DNA from: Lentilactobacillus kisonensis DSM 19906 = JCM 15041
Lineage (GTDB): Bacteria > Bacillota > Bacilli > Lactobacillales > Lactobacillaceae
Direction: 5' to 3'
Assembly: GCF_001434135.1 (NCBI RefSeq)
Contig: NZ_AZEB01000027.1
Span: forward strand, 1 to 32,979
DNA length: 32,979 bases
Both the position numbers and the translations under genes were made by a program. A model generated the notes under the pieces. That model saw only the letters and a list, made by a program, of their open reading frames with translations. It was not told the origin of the DNA and did not search any database. This document shows, in pieces, positions 24,492 through 32,979 of this stretch; positions within the stretch are counted from its first letter, which is position 1, and each line of letters starts with the position of its first letter.

Positions 24492-25871
24492 ATGAAATCA
24501 ATAGATGACTATAAGAATAAAAAAGTATTAGTTTTGGGTGCCGGCAAAAGTGGCACGCATGCTGCGGAAACATTGCAAGAACTTGGGGCCACAGTTACAT
24601 TGAGCGATGCCAAGCCAGCAGAAGATTTGCCTGAGGTTCAAGAACTTAATGACCGGGGAATCGAAACAATTACTGGCAAACAACCTGCAGATATTTTGGA
24701 CCGCGGTTTTGATTTGATGGTTAAAAATCCAGGAATTCCATATGATAATCCGGTGGTTAACTCAGCGGTCAACCATCATCTGCCAATTATTACCGAAGTG
24801 GAGTTAGCTGCTCAGATAACCGATGCTGAAATTGTCGGTGTAACGGGGAGTAATGGTAAAACGACGACGGTGACAATGATCACGAAAATTCTCAACCAGG
24901 AACGCCAAAAGGGTCATGCATATGCGGCTGGGAACATTGGGATCTCCGCAACGGAGACGGCTAAAAAAGCAACCGCTGATGACACAATCGTAATGGAACT
25001 TTCAAGCTTTATGTTACTTGGTATTAAGAGCCTCCATCCACACGTTGCGGTGTTGACCAACATTTTCTCGAATCACTTGGATTATCATAAAACGCGGGAA
25101 AATTACGTTAACGCAAAAATGCGGATTACGATGAACCAAACCCCTGCTGATTATTTTGTTGTTAACTTTGATTCTGACGAATGGCGGCAATTGAGCAATC
25201 GTAGTCAGGCAAAAGTCGTACCGTTTGCCCGCACGAGTGAGATTGATCACGGGGCATATGAAAAGAACGGCAAGCTATATTACAATGATGAATTTATCAT
25301 GAACGCTGACGACATTAAGGTCCCTGGCAAACAGAACGTTGAGAATGCCTTAGCAGCCATTGCAACCGCCAAGGCCTTAGGAAAGTCTAATTTAGCGATT
25401 ACAAATGTTTTGGAAACCTTTACGGGTGTTCGGCACCGTTGCCAATTTGTCCTGGAAGCTGATGGCCGAAAGTTCTACAACGATTCCAAGGCCACTGATA
25501 TCGAAGCAACCCAGATGGCACTTGAAGGTTTTGACAAACCAGTGGTCCTTCTTGCTGGTGGGCTTGACCGGGGCTATACGTTTGATAAAATGATTCCCCA
25601 ATTCAAGCAGCATGTTAAGTCAGCTGTGTTGTTCGGGCAAACAGCAAACTTACTTGAAGAGTCATTGAAAAAAGCTGGGATTGACCAAATTCAAAAGGTT
25701 GCTAGCCTGGATGAAGCCGTTCCAGTTGCTTACGCGGACAGTGATGAAGGCGATATCATCCTTTTGTCTCCTGCCAACGCTAGCTGGGATCAATTTAAAA
25801 ACTTTGAGGTTCGCGGCGACGAGTTTATTAAGGACGTTGAGAAATTGACGCATAAGCAGGAGGAAAATTGA
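24492..25871 (+). CDS. murD: UDP-N-acetylmuramoylalanine-D-glutamate ligase
   Basis: 459 aa. Adds D-glutamate to UDP-MurNAc-L-alanine with ATP. Seen: N-terminal Rossmann-like site [14 protein letters not shown], Mur ligase P-loop [45 protein letters not shown] and LLAGGLDRG. The ATG at 24492 is chosen, with GAGGGT 7 bases upstream; an earlier in-frame ATG at 24477 overlaps that site. The stop overlaps the murG ATG by one base. Confidence 0.96.
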   Translation: MKSIDDYKNKKVLVLGAGKSGTHAAETLQELGATVTLSDAKPAEDLPEVQELNDRGIETITGKQPADILDRGFDLMVKNPGIPYDNPVVNSAVNHHLPIITEVELAAQITDAEIVGVTGSNGKTTTVTMITKILNQERQKGHAYAAGNIGISATETAKKATADDTIVMELSSFMLLGIKSLHPHVAVLTNIFSNHLDYHKTRENYVNAKMRITMNQTPADYFVVNFDSDEWRQLSNRSQAKVVPFARTSEIDHGAYEKNGKLYYNDEFIMNADDIKVPGKQNVENALAAIATAKALGKSNLAITNVLETFTGVRHRCQFVLEADGRKFYNDSKATDIEATQMALEGFDKPVVLLAGGLDRGYTFDKMIPQFKQHVKSAVLFGQTANLLEESLKKAGIDQIQKVASLDEAVPVAYADSDEGDIILLSPANASWDQFKNFEVRGDEFIKDVEKLTHKQEEN

Positions 25872-26965
25872 TGCGACTAATTATTTCGGGTGGTGGGACA
25901 GGTGGTCATATCTATCCCGCCCTGGCAATCATCGAAGATTTGCTGAAACAGGAGCCAGATTCAAAGGTGCTATACGTTGGCTCAAGGCGGGGACTTGAAA
26001 GTGACATCGTCCCCAAACAGGGAATTGACTTTGTTGAATTGGAAATTCAGGGATTCAAACGGTCACTTTCGCTTGAAAATTTTAAGACGGTTGCACTGTT
26101 CTTGAAAAGCGTTCATACCTCTAAGAAACTAATTAAGTCCTTTAATCCTGACGTGGTCATTGGAACTGGGGGGTATGTATCTGGCGCCGTTGTGTACGCA
26201 GCTGCAAAAGCACATATTCCCACGATTATTCATGAACAAAATAGTGCCGTTGGGTTAACTAACAAATTTTTGAGCCGTTACGTGGATAAAATTGCAATTG
26301 GGTTTCACGAAGCTGCTGATCAGTTTCCAAAGGAGAAAGTGGTTTTTGCCGGCAATCCAAGGGCACAGCAAGTTGCTAATATGCAGTCTGATTTTCAGTG
26401 GTCTGAATTTGGATTAAAGAATGATGTGCCAACTGTTCTAATCTTTGGTGGCAGCCAGGGCGCACCCGCAGTCAACAACGCGGTCATCGGGGCGATCAAC
26501 GAATTTAATAAGCGCAGTTACCAAGTAGCGTTTGTGACTGGTCAAAAACGGTTTGATGCTGTTACTCAGCAACTCGATAAGGTTCGGATTAGTGATAATA
26601 TTAAGATTTTGCCTTACATAAGTAATATGCCTAGGGTTTTGCCAAAGGTAGCGTTAATCGTTGGCCGATCGGGGGCTACCAGTATTGCAGAAATCACTGC
26701 ATTAGGAATTCCAGCGGTGCTAATTCCAAGCCCATACGTCACCGCTGACCACCAAACCAAAAATACCATGAGTTTAGTTAACCGTGGTGCTGCCCTGATG
26801 ATTAAACAAGATCAGTTAAATGGTCAAACTTTAGTTAAATCAGTTGATCAATTGATGCACGATGATAAAGAACGTGGGAAAATGTCAGTTAATTCAAAGA
26901 AATTAGGGGTTGTTGATTCAGCTGACCGCATTTTAGACTTGGCGAGGTCGCTTATTCGCCAATAA
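25871..26965 (+). CDS. murG: Lipid II synthase, N-acetylglucosaminyltransferase MurG
   Basis: 364 aa peripheral membrane enzyme. Adds GlcNAc from UDP-GlcNAc to lipid I, making lipid II. Seen: [15 protein letters not shown] at the N-terminus, the family words GTGGYVSG and [21 protein letters not shown] in the C-terminal half, and the donor site [24 protein letters not shown]. The ATG at 25871 sits after CAGGAGG and shares a base with the murD stop (TGATG), a coupled pair. Confidence 0.96.
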   Translation: MRLIISGGGTGGHIYPALAIIEDLLKQEPDSKVLYVGSRRGLESDIVPKQGIDFVELEIQGFKRSLSLENFKTVALFLKSVHTSKKLIKSFNPDVVIGTGGYVSGAVVYAAAKAHIPTIIHEQNSAVGLTNKFLSRYVDKIAIGFHEAADQFPKEKVVFAGNPRAQQVANMQSDFQWSEFGLKNDVPTVLIFGGSQGAPAVNNAVIGAINEFNKRSYQVAFVTGQKRFDAVTQQLDKVRISDNIKILPYISNMPRVLPKVALIVGRSGATSIAEITALGIPAVLIPSPYVTADHQTKNTMSLVNRGAALMIKQDQLNGQTLVKSVDQLMHDDKERGKMSVNSKKLGVVDSADRILDLARSLIRQ

Positions 26966-26985
26966 GTTTCCGGGGGTAGATAACT

Positions 26986-27768
26986 GTGGGCCAGAAAAAT
27001 GATATTCCCGAATCTCGAAAGGGCTTTTTCCATGATTACCAGATTCGGAATTTGAAAAAAATGTCACCGTTAATTATATTAGCAGTTGTGGTTATAGCTT
27101 GGATGGCTTTCTTAGTTTCCCCATACAGTAAGGTGAAATCTGTCGCGGTTTCTGGCAACGAGATTGTCAGTGTAAAGCAAATCAAGCATTATTCTCCCGT
27201 CAAAAAGGGGACGTCGTTATTTTCAGTCTGGGGAAAACAGGAAAAGTTAGCAAAAGCCTTGAAGGATCGCAGTCAACGAATGCAATCCGTAACCTTAAAA
27301 CTAGTTAATTTTAATCAAATTAAAATTAAGGTTGAAGAGTACCCGACAATCGGGTATCTTTATGTTCACAGAGGGTATGAACCAATTCTTCAAAGTGGTG
27401 TGATTATTAAAACAAAGGTGTTGAATCCAAGTGATGGGTTTCCGGTTTTGAAGAAGTTCCATAATCCAAAAAAGTTACAAAGAACGATTAAGCAGTATCG
27501 TAGAATTGACCCGCCAGTTCGAGCAGTGATTAATACAATTAGTTTTTCACCGACCAAGAGCAACCCAGACCGGATCTTTTTGCAAATGACTGACGGGAAT
27601 AAAGTGTACGCTTCGATCAGCAGTTTTGGCGATAAAATGGATTACTATCCAAGTATTAATTCTAAGTTGAAAGTTAAGAGTATTATTAATATGGAAGTGG
27701 GGGCATATTCGTATCCAATTACTAAAAAGCAATCGGGCACGAATACGAATGTGGCGCAGGGTTATTAG
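26986..27768 (+). CDS. divIB: Cell division protein DivIB/FtsQ
   Basis: 260 aa bitopic membrane protein that joins FtsL and DivIC and controls septal wall synthesis. Seen: a short basic cytoplasmic part, one span at about 30-46 (LIILAVVVIAWMAFLV), a POTRA-type region beginning KVKSVAVSGNEIVS, then the beta domain. The GTG start has GGGGG upstream. The order after murG is the usual one in lactobacilli. The C-terminal tail after about 245 is short and not conserved. Confidence 0.92.
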   Translation: MGQKNDIPESRKGFFHDYQIRNLKKMSPLIILAVVVIAWMAFLVSPYSKVKSVAVSGNEIVSVKQIKHYSPVKKGTSLFSVWGKQEKLAKALKDRSQRMQSVTLKLVNFNQIKIKVEEYPTIGYLYVHRGYEPILQSGVIIKTKVLNPSDGFPVLKKFHNPKKLQRTIKQYRRIDPPVRAVINTISFSPTKSNPDRIFLQMTDGNKVYASISSFGDKMDYYPSINSKLKVKSIINMEVGAYSYPITKKQSGTNTNVAQGY

Positions 27769-27853
27769 TGTCAAATAATCTTTTTCCGTAGTTATGATTG
27801 TGTTAAACTTATGTTATTAGAAAATATTCTAGATGTGGAGGTTCCTTACATAT

Positions 27854-29158
27854 ATGGATAATTCGGGTTTATATGTGGGACTTGATATAGGAACTACCTC
27901 AATAAAGGTAATTGTTGCAGAAAAGGTTAAAGGGCAATTGAACGTTATTGGTGTGGGAAATCAGCCTTCAAACGGATTGAGTCGGGGTGTGATCGTGGAT
28001 ATCGATCAGGCTGCTGATGCAATTAGAAGTGCTGTAAATCAAGCTCAAGAAAAAGCAAGTGTTGAAATCAAGGACGTTATTGTGAGCGTTCCAGCTAATA
28101 TGCTTAAGATTGAACCATGTAATGGGCTAATTACCCTTGATGATCAGTCGCGAGAAATTACTGAAGAAGACGTTAGAAACGTAGCGGCCTCTGCTTTGGG
28201 TACGAGTCTACCCACTGAACGGGAAGTTATTGACATCCAGCCAGAAGAGTTTATCGTGGATGGCTTTGATGGCATCAAGGATCCACGGGGAATGGTCGGC
28301 GTTCGCCTTGAAATGCGGGGAAAGCTTATCAGTGGTTCCAAGGGAATTATGCATAATTTACAAAAGGCAGTTGAAAAGGCCGGTTTAAATATCATGGCCA
28401 CTGTTTTGACACCATTGGCTGAAAGCCATGAAATGCTCAATGATGGGGAGCAGGACTTTGGTACCATTATTGTTGATCTCGGTGGTGGTCAAACGACCGC
28501 TTCAGTGATTCATGACCATCAATTGAAATATGCGACCACTGACCCAGAAGGCGGTGCATACATTACAAAGGATATTTCAATTGTTTTAAACACCTCAATG
28601 ACCAGTGCTGAAAAGATTAAGCGAGATTACGGTTACGCCGATTCGCTGCAGGCTTCGGCGGATAATGAATTCCCTGTTGATGTGGTCGGCCAGTCAGAGC
28701 CAACCTATATTGATGAACGGTATTTAGCCGAAATTATTGAAGCACGCCTTAGTCAAATATTTGATCGAATTAAGGATCGGCTAAATCAAATTCAAGCACT
28801 TGATTTACCAGGTGGAATTGTTTTAACTGGTGGTGTGGCTGCTCTTCCGGGAATTGCCGAATTAGCAGCTGACCAATTTAATACGAATGTCAGAGTCTAT
28901 ATTCCTGATCAAATGGGATTACGACATCCATCGTTTACAGCAGCCTTATCATTAGTATCGTATTTCGCTGATTTACCAGATGTTGATATGATTGTTAGAT
29001 CTGCCGTTGGTGCTACGTTAACCAAGGTTCCCAAGCTAGCAAGTTCTCAGGACAGCCAAATTCCTGTGTCGGAGAAGTCAACTAAACCAAAACGACAAAC
29101 ACAGAAGAAAAAACGTGGTGAAGGAATCAAGAATTTCTTTAGCGATTTCTTTGATTAA
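27854..29158 (+). CDS. ftsA: Cell division protein FtsA
   Basis: 434 aa actin-like ATPase that ties FtsZ filaments to the membrane. Seen: YVGLDIGTTSIKVIVAE at the start, a 1C-domain region GVIVDIDQAADAIRSA, IIVDLGGGQTTA, VLTGGVAALPGI, and a C-terminal amphipathic membrane-binding helix (GIKNFFSDFFD) after a basic Lys/Gln linker. The ATG at 27854 gives the conserved start MDNSGLYVG; GGAGG lies 12 bases upstream, a long gap. The in-frame ATG at 27833 is less likely because it overlaps that GGAGG. The 85-base gap after divIB may hold a promoter, but none is clear. Confidence 0.95.
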   Translation: MDNSGLYVGLDIGTTSIKVIVAEKVKGQLNVIGVGNQPSNGLSRGVIVDIDQAADAIRSAVNQAQEKASVEIKDVIVSVPANMLKIEPCNGLITLDDQSREITEEDVRNVAASALGTSLPTEREVIDIQPEEFIVDGFDGIKDPRGMVGVRLEMRGKLISGSKGIMHNLQKAVEKAGLNIMATVLTPLAESHEMLNDGEQDFGTIIVDLGGGQTTASVIHDHQLKYATTDPEGGAYITKDISIVLNTSMTSAEKIKRDYGYADSLQASADNEFPVDVVGQSEPTYIDERYLAEIIEARLSQIFDRIKDRLNQIQALDLPGGIVLTGGVAALPGIAELAADQFNTNVRVYIPDQMGLRHPSFTAALSLVSYFADLPDVDMIVRSAVGATLTKVPKLASSQDSQIPVSEKSTKPKRQTQKKKRGEGIKNFFSDFFD

Positions 29159-29186
29159 TTAAGCACTTTACGGAGGTAAAATAATT

Positions 29187-30482
29187 ATGGAGTATTCACT
29201 AGATTCCACCGATAGTCACGGTGCAAACATTAAAGTGATTGGAGTTGGTGGCGGCGGAAGTAATGCCGTCAACACGATGATCAACGCAGACGTTAAGGGC
29301 GTTGAGTTCATTGTTGCCAATACCGATGTTCAGGCTTTGGCAACGTCCAAGGCCGAAACAAGAATTCAACTTGGCCCCAAATTAACCCGCGGATTAGGCG
29401 CAGGTTCTAACCCGGACGTTGGTGCTAAGGCAGCCGAGGAAAGTGAAGAAGCAATTACTGAGGCCCTTGAAGGTGCTGATATGGTTTTTGTCACTGCTGG
29501 AATGGGTGGTGGTACCGGTAATGGTGCTGCACCGATTGTGGCTAAAATCGCCAAGGACCAAGGTGCTTTAACGGTTGGAGTTGTGACAAAACCATTTAGT
29601 TTTGAAGGTCCCCGGCGGGTTAAGTATGCCGACCAGGGTGTTGCCCAACTTAAGGAAAACGTCGACACACTGATTGTGATTTCTAATAACCAATTACTTG
29701 AAATGGTTGATAAGAAGACGCCAATGATGGACGCCTTTAAGGAAGCTGATAACGTGCTTCGTCAGGGTGTTCAAGGAATCTCTGACTTGATTACCAGTCC
29801 TGGGTACGTTAACTTGGATTTTGCTGACGTTAAGACGACGATGCAAGACCAAGGATCAGCTTTGATGGGGGTTGGAACTGCTAATGGCGAAAACCGAACG
29901 GCTGAGGCCACCAAAAAAGCAATTTCGTCACCACTGTTGGAAGTTTCTATTGATGGGGCAGAGCAAGTATTGCTTAACATTACTGGTGGCCCTGACCTAT
30001 CATTATTTGAGGCTCAAGATGCTTCTGATATCGTTTCTCAAGCTGCAACAAGTGACGTTAATATTATCTTTGGAACGTCAATTGATGAATCATTGGGTGA
30101 TGAAGTTCGGGTAACGGTCATTGCCACTGGGATTGATAAAAAGCGTGCTGACCAAGACCGTCTTGCTTCGCGGAGGACTCGAACGGCGCGGCCCCAAACG
30201 ACTGCCCGACCACATTCAGTTGATCGTAAGCAATCAAGTTCTGATAAGGGCGCTGCTAAGGGGACTTCTCAAAATGATCCGTTAGGTAATTGGGATATTC
30301 GTAAACAACCAGCCGCTGCTCGACCTTCAACTAATGACAGTGACGAGTTTAATGACGTTGAAAAGAAGGACTTTGATCCATTTCAACCTGATGTGAGTTC
30401 TGATGATTCACAACAAGACAAGAGTGATGACGCACAAGACGATATTCCACCATTCTTTAAACACCGTCGGCGGAACAAGTAG
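29187..30482 (+). CDS. ftsZ: Cell division protein FtsZ
   Basis: 431 aa tubulin-like GTPase that forms the Z ring. Seen: [13 protein letters not shown] near residue 16, the tubulin signature [10 protein letters not shown] near 108, the T7 loop region [11 protein letters not shown] that completes the partner's GTP site, an acidic and Gln/Ser-rich linker from about 320 to 415, and the C-terminal peptide [11 protein letters not shown] that binds FtsA and SepF. The ATG follows CGGAGG by 10 bases. Only 28 bases separate it from ftsA. Confidence 0.97.
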   Translation: MEYSLDSTDSHGANIKVIGVGGGGSNAVNTMINADVKGVEFIVANTDVQALATSKAETRIQLGPKLTRGLGAGSNPDVGAKAAEESEEAITEALEGADMVFVTAGMGGGTGNGAAPIVAKIAKDQGALTVGVVTKPFSFEGPRRVKYADQGVAQLKENVDTLIVISNNQLLEMVDKKTPMMDAFKEADNVLRQGVQGISDLITSPGYVNLDFADVKTTMQDQGSALMGVGTANGENRTAEATKKAISSPLLEVSIDGAEQVLLNITGGPDLSLFEAQDASDIVSQAATSDVNIIFGTSIDESLGDEVRVTVIATGIDKKRADQDRLASRRTRTARPQTTARPHSVDRKQSSSDKGAAKGTSQNDPLGNWDIRKQPAAARPSTNDSDEFNDVEKKDFDPFQPDVSSDDSQQDKSDDAQDDIPPFFKHRRRNK

Positions 30483-30531
30483 TTCTCTGTGACCGGTATT
30501 TATCAAATTGGTGAATACGAAAGGACACGAC

Positions 30532-30885
30532 ATGCCACAAAAATTTAATTTAGCTAATTTTTTCGGGATGGATACAGATGCTGACCAACCAAGTACAGAT
30601 AATGAGAAGGCAACTGACAACGTGGTGCTGATGAATCGACAGAACATTGATCCTAGCAAGATTGTTGTCTTTGAACCGATTAATTACACGGACGTCGACA
30701 CAATCGCCCAGAAGCTTTTGGAAGATAGTGCGGTTATCGTCAAGTTAAATAAACTTGACGTTAATTCAGCTGCTAGAATGGTTGACTTTTTGAACGGCGT
30801 TTTGTTTGCCATCCATGGGTCGATCAATCGGCTAGATAAAAATATTTTTCTGTGTTCACCAAAAAAATTTCAAGTAACGAAATAA
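30532..30885 (+). CDS. sepF: Cell division protein SepF
   Basis: 117 aa. Membrane-binding ring protein that bundles FtsZ filaments. Seen: an N-terminal amphipathic helix (KFNLANFFGM) for membrane binding, a short linker, and the SepF core IVVFEPINYTDVDTIAQKLLEDSAVIVKLN with ARMVDFLNGVLFAIHGSINRLDKNIFLCSP. The ATG at 30532, 6 bases after AAAGGA, is preferred over an in-frame GTG at 30508. It is shorter than many SepF proteins (about 140-150 aa), mainly because the linker is short. Confidence 0.93.
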   Translation: MPQKFNLANFFGMDTDADQPSTDNEKATDNVVLMNRQNIDPSKIVVFEPINYTDVDTIAQKLLEDSAVIVKLNKLDVNSAARMVDFLNGVLFAIHGSINRLDKNIFLCSPKKFQVTK

Positions 30886-30917
30886 TTGACTTCACGTAAA
30901 GAATAAGGAGCGTTCGA

Positions 30918-31202
30918 TTGCAAACTATTATTTTTTATACCGCTCAGATCATTAATCAACTGATCAGTGTTTATATGCTCGCAATTGTTGTGTATGCGCT
31001 AATGAGCTGGTTTCCCAATGCATACGGTACCGCAATTGGAAGGTTCTTGGCTCGAATTGTTGAACCCTTCGAGCGTTTGTTTAACTTTGCAACGATTGGC
31101 ATGATCAGCTTAGCGCCGTTAGTTGCATTAGCGGTGCTAACCTTTGTTCAGTATGGGGTTACGTATGTTGGTAATTTGTTGATTACGATGAGTTCTCAGT
31201 AA
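30918..31202 (+). CDS. yggT: YggT/YlmG family membrane protein
   Basis: 94 aa with two hydrophobic segments. Small proteins of this family lie beside sepF in most Firmicutes and are thought to help division or envelope assembly; the exact role is unknown. Seen: YALMSWFPNAYGTAIGRFLARIVEPFERLFN, the characteristic family stretch, followed by a second span. The TTG start has AAGGAG 7 bases upstream. Confidence 0.9.
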   Translation: MQTIIFYTAQIINQLISVYMLAIVVYALMSWFPNAYGTAIGRFLARIVEPFERLFNFATIGMISLAPLVALAVLTFVQYGVTYVGNLLITMSSQ

Positions 31203-31217
31203 AAGAGGAGGATTACC

Positions 31218-32009
31218 GTGGTGGATTCTAACGTTTCACAACACTATCGACCTGATGAATTACCATTTCTTGAGTCGATTGATAGCTTGAGCGGAAGAGT
31301 TGAAAATGAATATCGACCAATCCTTACCAATTTCTTAAATCCAAGGCAGCTATATATCCTTGAAACAATTGTTAATCGTTATGACGGGATTACGTTTAAA
31401 ACATTTGGTGGTTTTCCAGAAGCTGAGATGAAACGTGCGATTGCCTTTCCCTCTTACTTCGAGCCTAAAAATGATGATTTTAACATTACCGCATTTCAGA
31501 TTGACTATCCAAGTAAATTTGCGACATTGTCACATGGTCAGATTCTGGGTTCAATAATGGGCGCTGGAATTGACCGTGACGTGATTGGCGATATTATCAC
31601 GGACGGGCCTAATTGGCAATTTATGTGTGAATCCGAAATGGCTGATTATGTTCGGGCACAAGTTGATAAAGTCGGTAAAATCAAGGTTAAGTTGAAGCCA
31701 ATTGAGCCAGATCAGATTATCCATCCAGTTGATGAAAGTGAAGCGGTGACAACCACTGTTTCTTCGCTACGGGTAGATACACTTATTAGTGAAGGCTTTC
31801 ATATCTCCAGACACCATGCCAAGGAGCTGGTAGATGGTGGAATGGTTCGAATTAATTGGGTTGACTCTGAACGACCAGATTTAGAATTATCAATTCAAGA
31901 TATTGTTTCTGTACGTGGATTTGGTCGGATTGTTATCAAGGATATATTAGGGGTTACCAAAAAAGAGAAGATCCGAATTGTGATTAATATTTACAATCGG
32001 AATAAATAG
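31218..32009 (+). CDS. ylmH: YlmH, S4-domain RNA-binding protein
   Basis: 263 aa. The family binds RNA or ribosomes through an S4 domain; in Bacillus it is encoded between sepF/ylmG and divIVA and has been linked to ribosome-associated rescue. Seen: an N-terminal domain with FLNPRQLYILE and KRAIAFPSYF, GSIMGAGIDRDVIGDI, and a C-terminal S4 domain at about 180-245 (LRVDTLISEGFHISRHHAKELVDGGMVRIN). The start is the first of two GTG codons after GAGGAGG. It is part of the same operon as sepF and yggT. Confidence 0.92.
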   Translation: MVDSNVSQHYRPDELPFLESIDSLSGRVENEYRPILTNFLNPRQLYILETIVNRYDGITFKTFGGFPEAEMKRAIAFPSYFEPKNDDFNITAFQIDYPSKFATLSHGQILGSIMGAGIDRDVIGDIITDGPNWQFMCESEMADYVRAQVDKVGKIKVKLKPIEPDQIIHPVDESEAVTTTVSSLRVDTLISEGFHISRHHAKELVDGGMVRINWVDSERPDLELSIQDIVSVRGFGRIVIKDILGVTKKEKIRIVINIYNRNK

Positions 32010-32025
32010 GAGGGATCGATTCACC

Positions 32026-32697
32026 ATGGTACTAAGTCCACAGGATATTCATAATAAAGAGTTTTCGACCAAATTGAGAGGTTATAACATTGATGAAGTT
32101 AATGATTTTTTAGACAAAATCATTAAGGATTACCAAATCGTTCTTCAAGAAAACAAAGATTTATCTTCTAAACTTGACGAATCAAATGATAAGCTTTCGT
32201 ATTTTAATGATCTAAAGGATTCACTGAACCAATCTATTTTAGTGGCGCAAGAGGCTGCTGATAAAGTTAAGACTAACTCGAAAAAAGAAGCCGAAATCAC
32301 TAACCGGGAAGCTCAAAAGAAAGCTGACGATATTTTAAACGCGGCTAACGAGAAGGGTAACAATATCTTAGAGGAAGCTTCTAAACGGGCTAAGAAATTG
32401 GCAATTGAAACTGATGACTTAAGAAAGAATACCCGGGTATTCCGTCAACGACTGCAAGTCATGTTGGAAAGCCAATTGGAAGTAATCAAGGGATCGGATT
32501 GGGATCACTTGGTTGAAGAGACGCCAACAACGACTTACGAAGATATCGAAAAAGTTGTGGGCAGTCTTGACAATACAGCGAACACAGGGGTAGAATCAGG
32601 AACCAAACAGAATAATGATGCTGACTTGGTGGCTGATGCAACGACAACGGATGATTTAGATAAGACCGTTGTTTATTACCCCGATGATGCAAAGTAA
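32026..32697 (+). CDS. divIVA: Cell division protein DivIVA
   Basis: 223 aa. Cytoplasmic coiled-coil protein that binds curved membrane at poles and septa and recruits division partners. Seen: N-terminal membrane-binding module (LSPQDIHNKEFSTKLRGYN and EVNDFLDKIIKDY), a central coiled coil (about 40-150) with long runs of Lys, Glu and Asn, and an acidic, low-complexity C-terminus. GGAGGG is upstream of the ATG. It is the last gene of the cluster; only 12 bases separate its stop codon from the first stem of the T-box. Confidence 0.94.
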   Translation: MVLSPQDIHNKEFSTKLRGYNIDEVNDFLDKIIKDYQIVLQENKDLSSKLDESNDKLSYFNDLKDSLNQSILVAQEAADKVKTNSKKEAEITNREAQKKADDILNAANEKGNNILEEASKRAKKLAIETDDLRKNTRVFRQRLQVMLESQLEVIKGSDWDHLVEETPTTTYEDIEKVVGSLDNTANTGVESGTKQNNDADLVADATTTDDLDKTVVYYPDDAK

Positions 32698-32709
32698 ATA
32701 ATTGAATCG

Positions 32710-32895
32710 ATTAGAGACCAGAAAGTGATTGATCGACACATCAGCGAGCTAAAAATGGTGAGAGTTTAGCAGTCAACGACCAATCAACTGATCACCTCTA
32801 GTACATAAGTCGATTGCTTTTAGAGAGAATTGTGAAATTCTAAAATTGGGTGGTACCACGAAAAGTCTTCGTCCCTTGTGACGGGGGCTTTTTTT
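32710..32895 (+). promoter_or_regulatory. T-box leader, isoleucine specifier (expected ileS control)
   Basis: Stem I is closed by ATTAGAG (32710) with CTCTAGT (32796) and TGATTG (32726) with CAATCA (32781); the upper arm is GCTAAA/TTTAGC. The internal loop on the 3' side holds ATC at 32791-32793, an isoleucine codon followed by A. The T-box core GGGTGGTACCACG is at 32848-32860, where GGG and ACG can pair with CGTCCC to form the antiterminator. The competing terminator is AAGTCTTCGTC (32863) with GACGGGGGCTT (32880) plus seven T. Uncharged tRNA-Ile would allow readthrough. No promoter is obvious in the short gap after divIVA. Confidence 0.9.
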
Positions 32896-32897
32896 GT

Positions 32898-32979
32898 AGA
32901 GTGCGAGAACGAGCGGTTAACAATCAGAACATAATGCGCCTGCCATGAAAATCCTGGTTTTGGATTTTGATGGCAGGTG
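32898..32979 (+). repeat. Hairpin repeat family, copy F (cut by window end)
   Basis: Begins AGAGTGCG as in copy D, then GAGCGGTTA. The two inner stems are complete: CCTGCCAT (32939) with ATGGCAGG (32970), and AAAATCC (32948) with GGATTTT (32962). The outer 5' arms (GAGC, CAATC, CATAATG) must pair with sequence beyond the window. It starts right after the T-box terminator, so it lies in the leader of the gene the T-box controls. Confidence 0.8.

Noticed and set aside
27815-27832. Small inverted repeat TAGAA/TTCTA before ftsA
   Set aside because: Only five pairs in AT-rich sequence; not beyond chance.

Overview
The window is a chromosomal stretch from a low-GC Gram-positive bacterium, most likely a member of the Lactobacillaceae. 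The evidence is the gene content and order: a Lactobacillus-type dcw (division and cell wall) cluster from mraZ to divIVA, followed by an isoleucine-type T-box, strong AGGAGG-type ribosome sites, the DUF3397/DUF4044 small membrane genes beside mraZ, and a coiA-pepF-spxH-relQ-nadK-rluD block that matches a condensed form of the Bacillus yjb region. The species cannot be fixed from the sequence alone. No transposase, phage gene, CRISPR array, rRNA or tRNA gene was seen.

Layout. (1) 36-3868, minus strand: a three-gene envelope glycosylation module (GtrA-like flippase, GT39 membrane glycosyltransferase, GT2 polyprenyl-phosphate glycosyltransferase). The GtrA gene has an odd start, with a strong Shine-Dalgarno pointing at AUC codons. 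(2) 3976-6014, plus: an OmpR-type two-component system transcribed divergently from that module. (3) 6118-7635, minus: a stand-alone glutamate-cysteine ligase. (4) 7793-10771, plus: coiA and pepF; 10926-11549, minus: an SpxH-like DsbA-fold protein. (5) 11765-14103, plus: relQ, nadK and an RluD-family pseudouridine synthase, overlapping or tightly packed. (6) 14214-18077, plus: rlmA-type and trmL-type RNA methyltransferases, then the DNA translocase ftsK. (7) 18078-18833: a long non-coding stretch carrying tandem structured repeats, an unexplained hairpin, and a tiny DUF4044-like gene with its own terminator. (8) 18834-32697, plus: DUF3397-like gene, then mraZ-rsmH-ftsL-pbpB-mraY-murD-murG-divIB-ftsA-ftsZ-sepF-yggT-ylmH-divIVA, which make peptidoglycan precursors, build the Z ring and recruit the septal machinery. 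(9) 32710-32895: a T-box leader with an ATC specifier, expected to control ileS just beyond the window.

The most unusual feature is a family of about 120-150 bp hairpin repeats: 1046-1168, 15607-15757 (minus), three in tandem at 18072-18441, and one cut by the window end at 32898-32979, with a possible remnant at 1-14. Copies share short conserved blocks while the stems between them change on both arms and stay paired. This indicates selection on, or a mechanism that maintains, the folded form. Copies lie in both orientations relative to transcription, inside an operon, next to ftsK, and in the ileS leader. I cannot tell from sequence alone whether the family has been described.

Other points of interest are the four 10-bp-spaced GTGG/GTGA boxes overlapping the mraZ promoter (a probable MraZ operator), the low-complexity Gly/Lys/Asn loop of the GT39 enzyme, and the single-cysteine active-site region of the SpxH-like protein.
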